A stretch of 64,000 bases of DNA from Setaria digitata (taxonomy: Eukaryota; Nematoda; Chromadorea; Rhabditida; Setariidae). This document shows, piece by piece, positions 63,461 through 64,000 of the stretch. The DNA is taken from the NCBI GenBank assembly GCA_003640385.1, contig RCAB01000013.1, positions 248,001-312,000 on the forward strand, written 5' to 3'. Within the stretch, counting starts at the first letter, position 1. Every line of letters begins with the position of its first letter. A program made the position numbers and the translations under genes. The notes under the pieces are model-generated. The model had not been told where the DNA came from. It did no database searches and saw only the letters and a program-made list of their open reading frames with translations.

Positions 63461-64000
63461 GTTGGTTATTTACAGGAATTGTTTTATCTAACATGAAATT
63501 GCAAGTTGTTTCTTAAATAATCAGGTCGGAGTAAAAGTCTACCTGGTTGGTACTAGCAATTGCATTATTATGTCAAAGTGTGATGTGTACTCGAGTGAAG
63601 TTATTGCGCAGCACTTTAGCAAAGATTTAGTTTTGGAAATTAATTTTATCTGTACTTGCCAGAAGAAAACGACCAGCACTGAGGTTGGCAAGATGAAAGA
63701 CTAAAGTGAAAATTGAAATTGAGATATTCTGATAGCTGGAGAGGCTAGACGGAGAGAAGTGATGAACCTTATTTGCTTTTGGACTTTCCTTCTTTACCTG
63801 TCAGGCCTTCTTAAATTCCGTCGAAAAACAGTTGCTCTTGTCACATCATAAAAGAAATGCTCTCAAAGATTCATTGCATTAGTGTATAGAGTTAGTTATC
63901 TTTTGTGTTGTTGGGATGGATACATTTAATTACAGAAGTGAAGGAACTAACTCTAGAAACCATTAATGACTAATTAACATTTGGCTTGTTTTGAAGTGAG
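63461..64000 (+). other. Start of next teneurin intron, to window edge
   Basis: After the first EGF repeat the frame runs into a stop at 63513. No further EGF cysteine pattern is visible before the window ends, so this is read as intron. Confidence 0.5.

Noticed and set aside
1..64000. Bacterial (endosymbiont) insertions, transposase genes or CRISPR arrays
   Set aside because: No long intronless bacterial-type frames, transposase motifs, terminal inverted repeats or regularly spaced repeats were seen.

Overview
This is a eukaryotic nuclear window, almost certainly from a nematode and probably a parasitic clade III (filarial/spirurid-like) species. The evidence is AT-rich DNA, T-rich introns ending in TTTCAG, splice acceptors lying directly before start codons (as in spliced-leader trans-splicing), a tight two-gene cluster like a nematode operon, and nematode hallmark proteins: a major-sperm-protein domain, an HSP-12 type small heat-shock protein and a BLI-3 type dual oxidase. 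The intron lengths and low gene density do not look like Caenorhabditis. The genus is an inference. I assembled the gene models by hand from splice sites and reading phase. All complete models give uninterrupted frames, but no transcript data support them.

Layout. 1-836 (minus): a two-gene operon candidate, a 100-aa coiled-coil protein followed 112 bp later by a gene running off the left edge. 1831-5392 (plus): a complete eight-repeat PUF RNA-binding protein. 8311-8881 (plus): an MSP-domain protein. 9725-11776 (plus): a secreted chymotrypsin-fold serine protease with an intact catalytic triad but Arg at the specificity position. 12266-14839 (minus): a membrane RING1-RING2 ubiquitin ligase of RBR type with no recognisable IBR domain. 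16781-20734 (plus): ERp72-type protein disulfide isomerase with three CGHC sites and a KTEL tail. 23486-24461 (plus): HSP-12 family small heat-shock protein. 26185-39721 (minus): a complete 26-exon dual oxidase (BLI-3 orthologue). 49538-63460 (plus): the 5' part of a teneurin (ten-1), from the intracellular domain through the membrane segment to the first EGF repeat; the gene continues past the right edge.

There is no single pathway here. Dual oxidase (cuticle cross-linking), ERp72 (secretory folding), the secreted protease and teneurin (basement membrane/epidermis) all act in secretion or at the cell surface. The MSP protein fits sperm function, and a PUF protein could act in the germ line. 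The largest unexplained stretch is about 9.8 kb between the divergent dual oxidase and teneurin genes. The most unusual items are the IBR-less RBR-like ligase, the operon candidate, the Arg189 protease and two GC-AG introns that reading phase demands.
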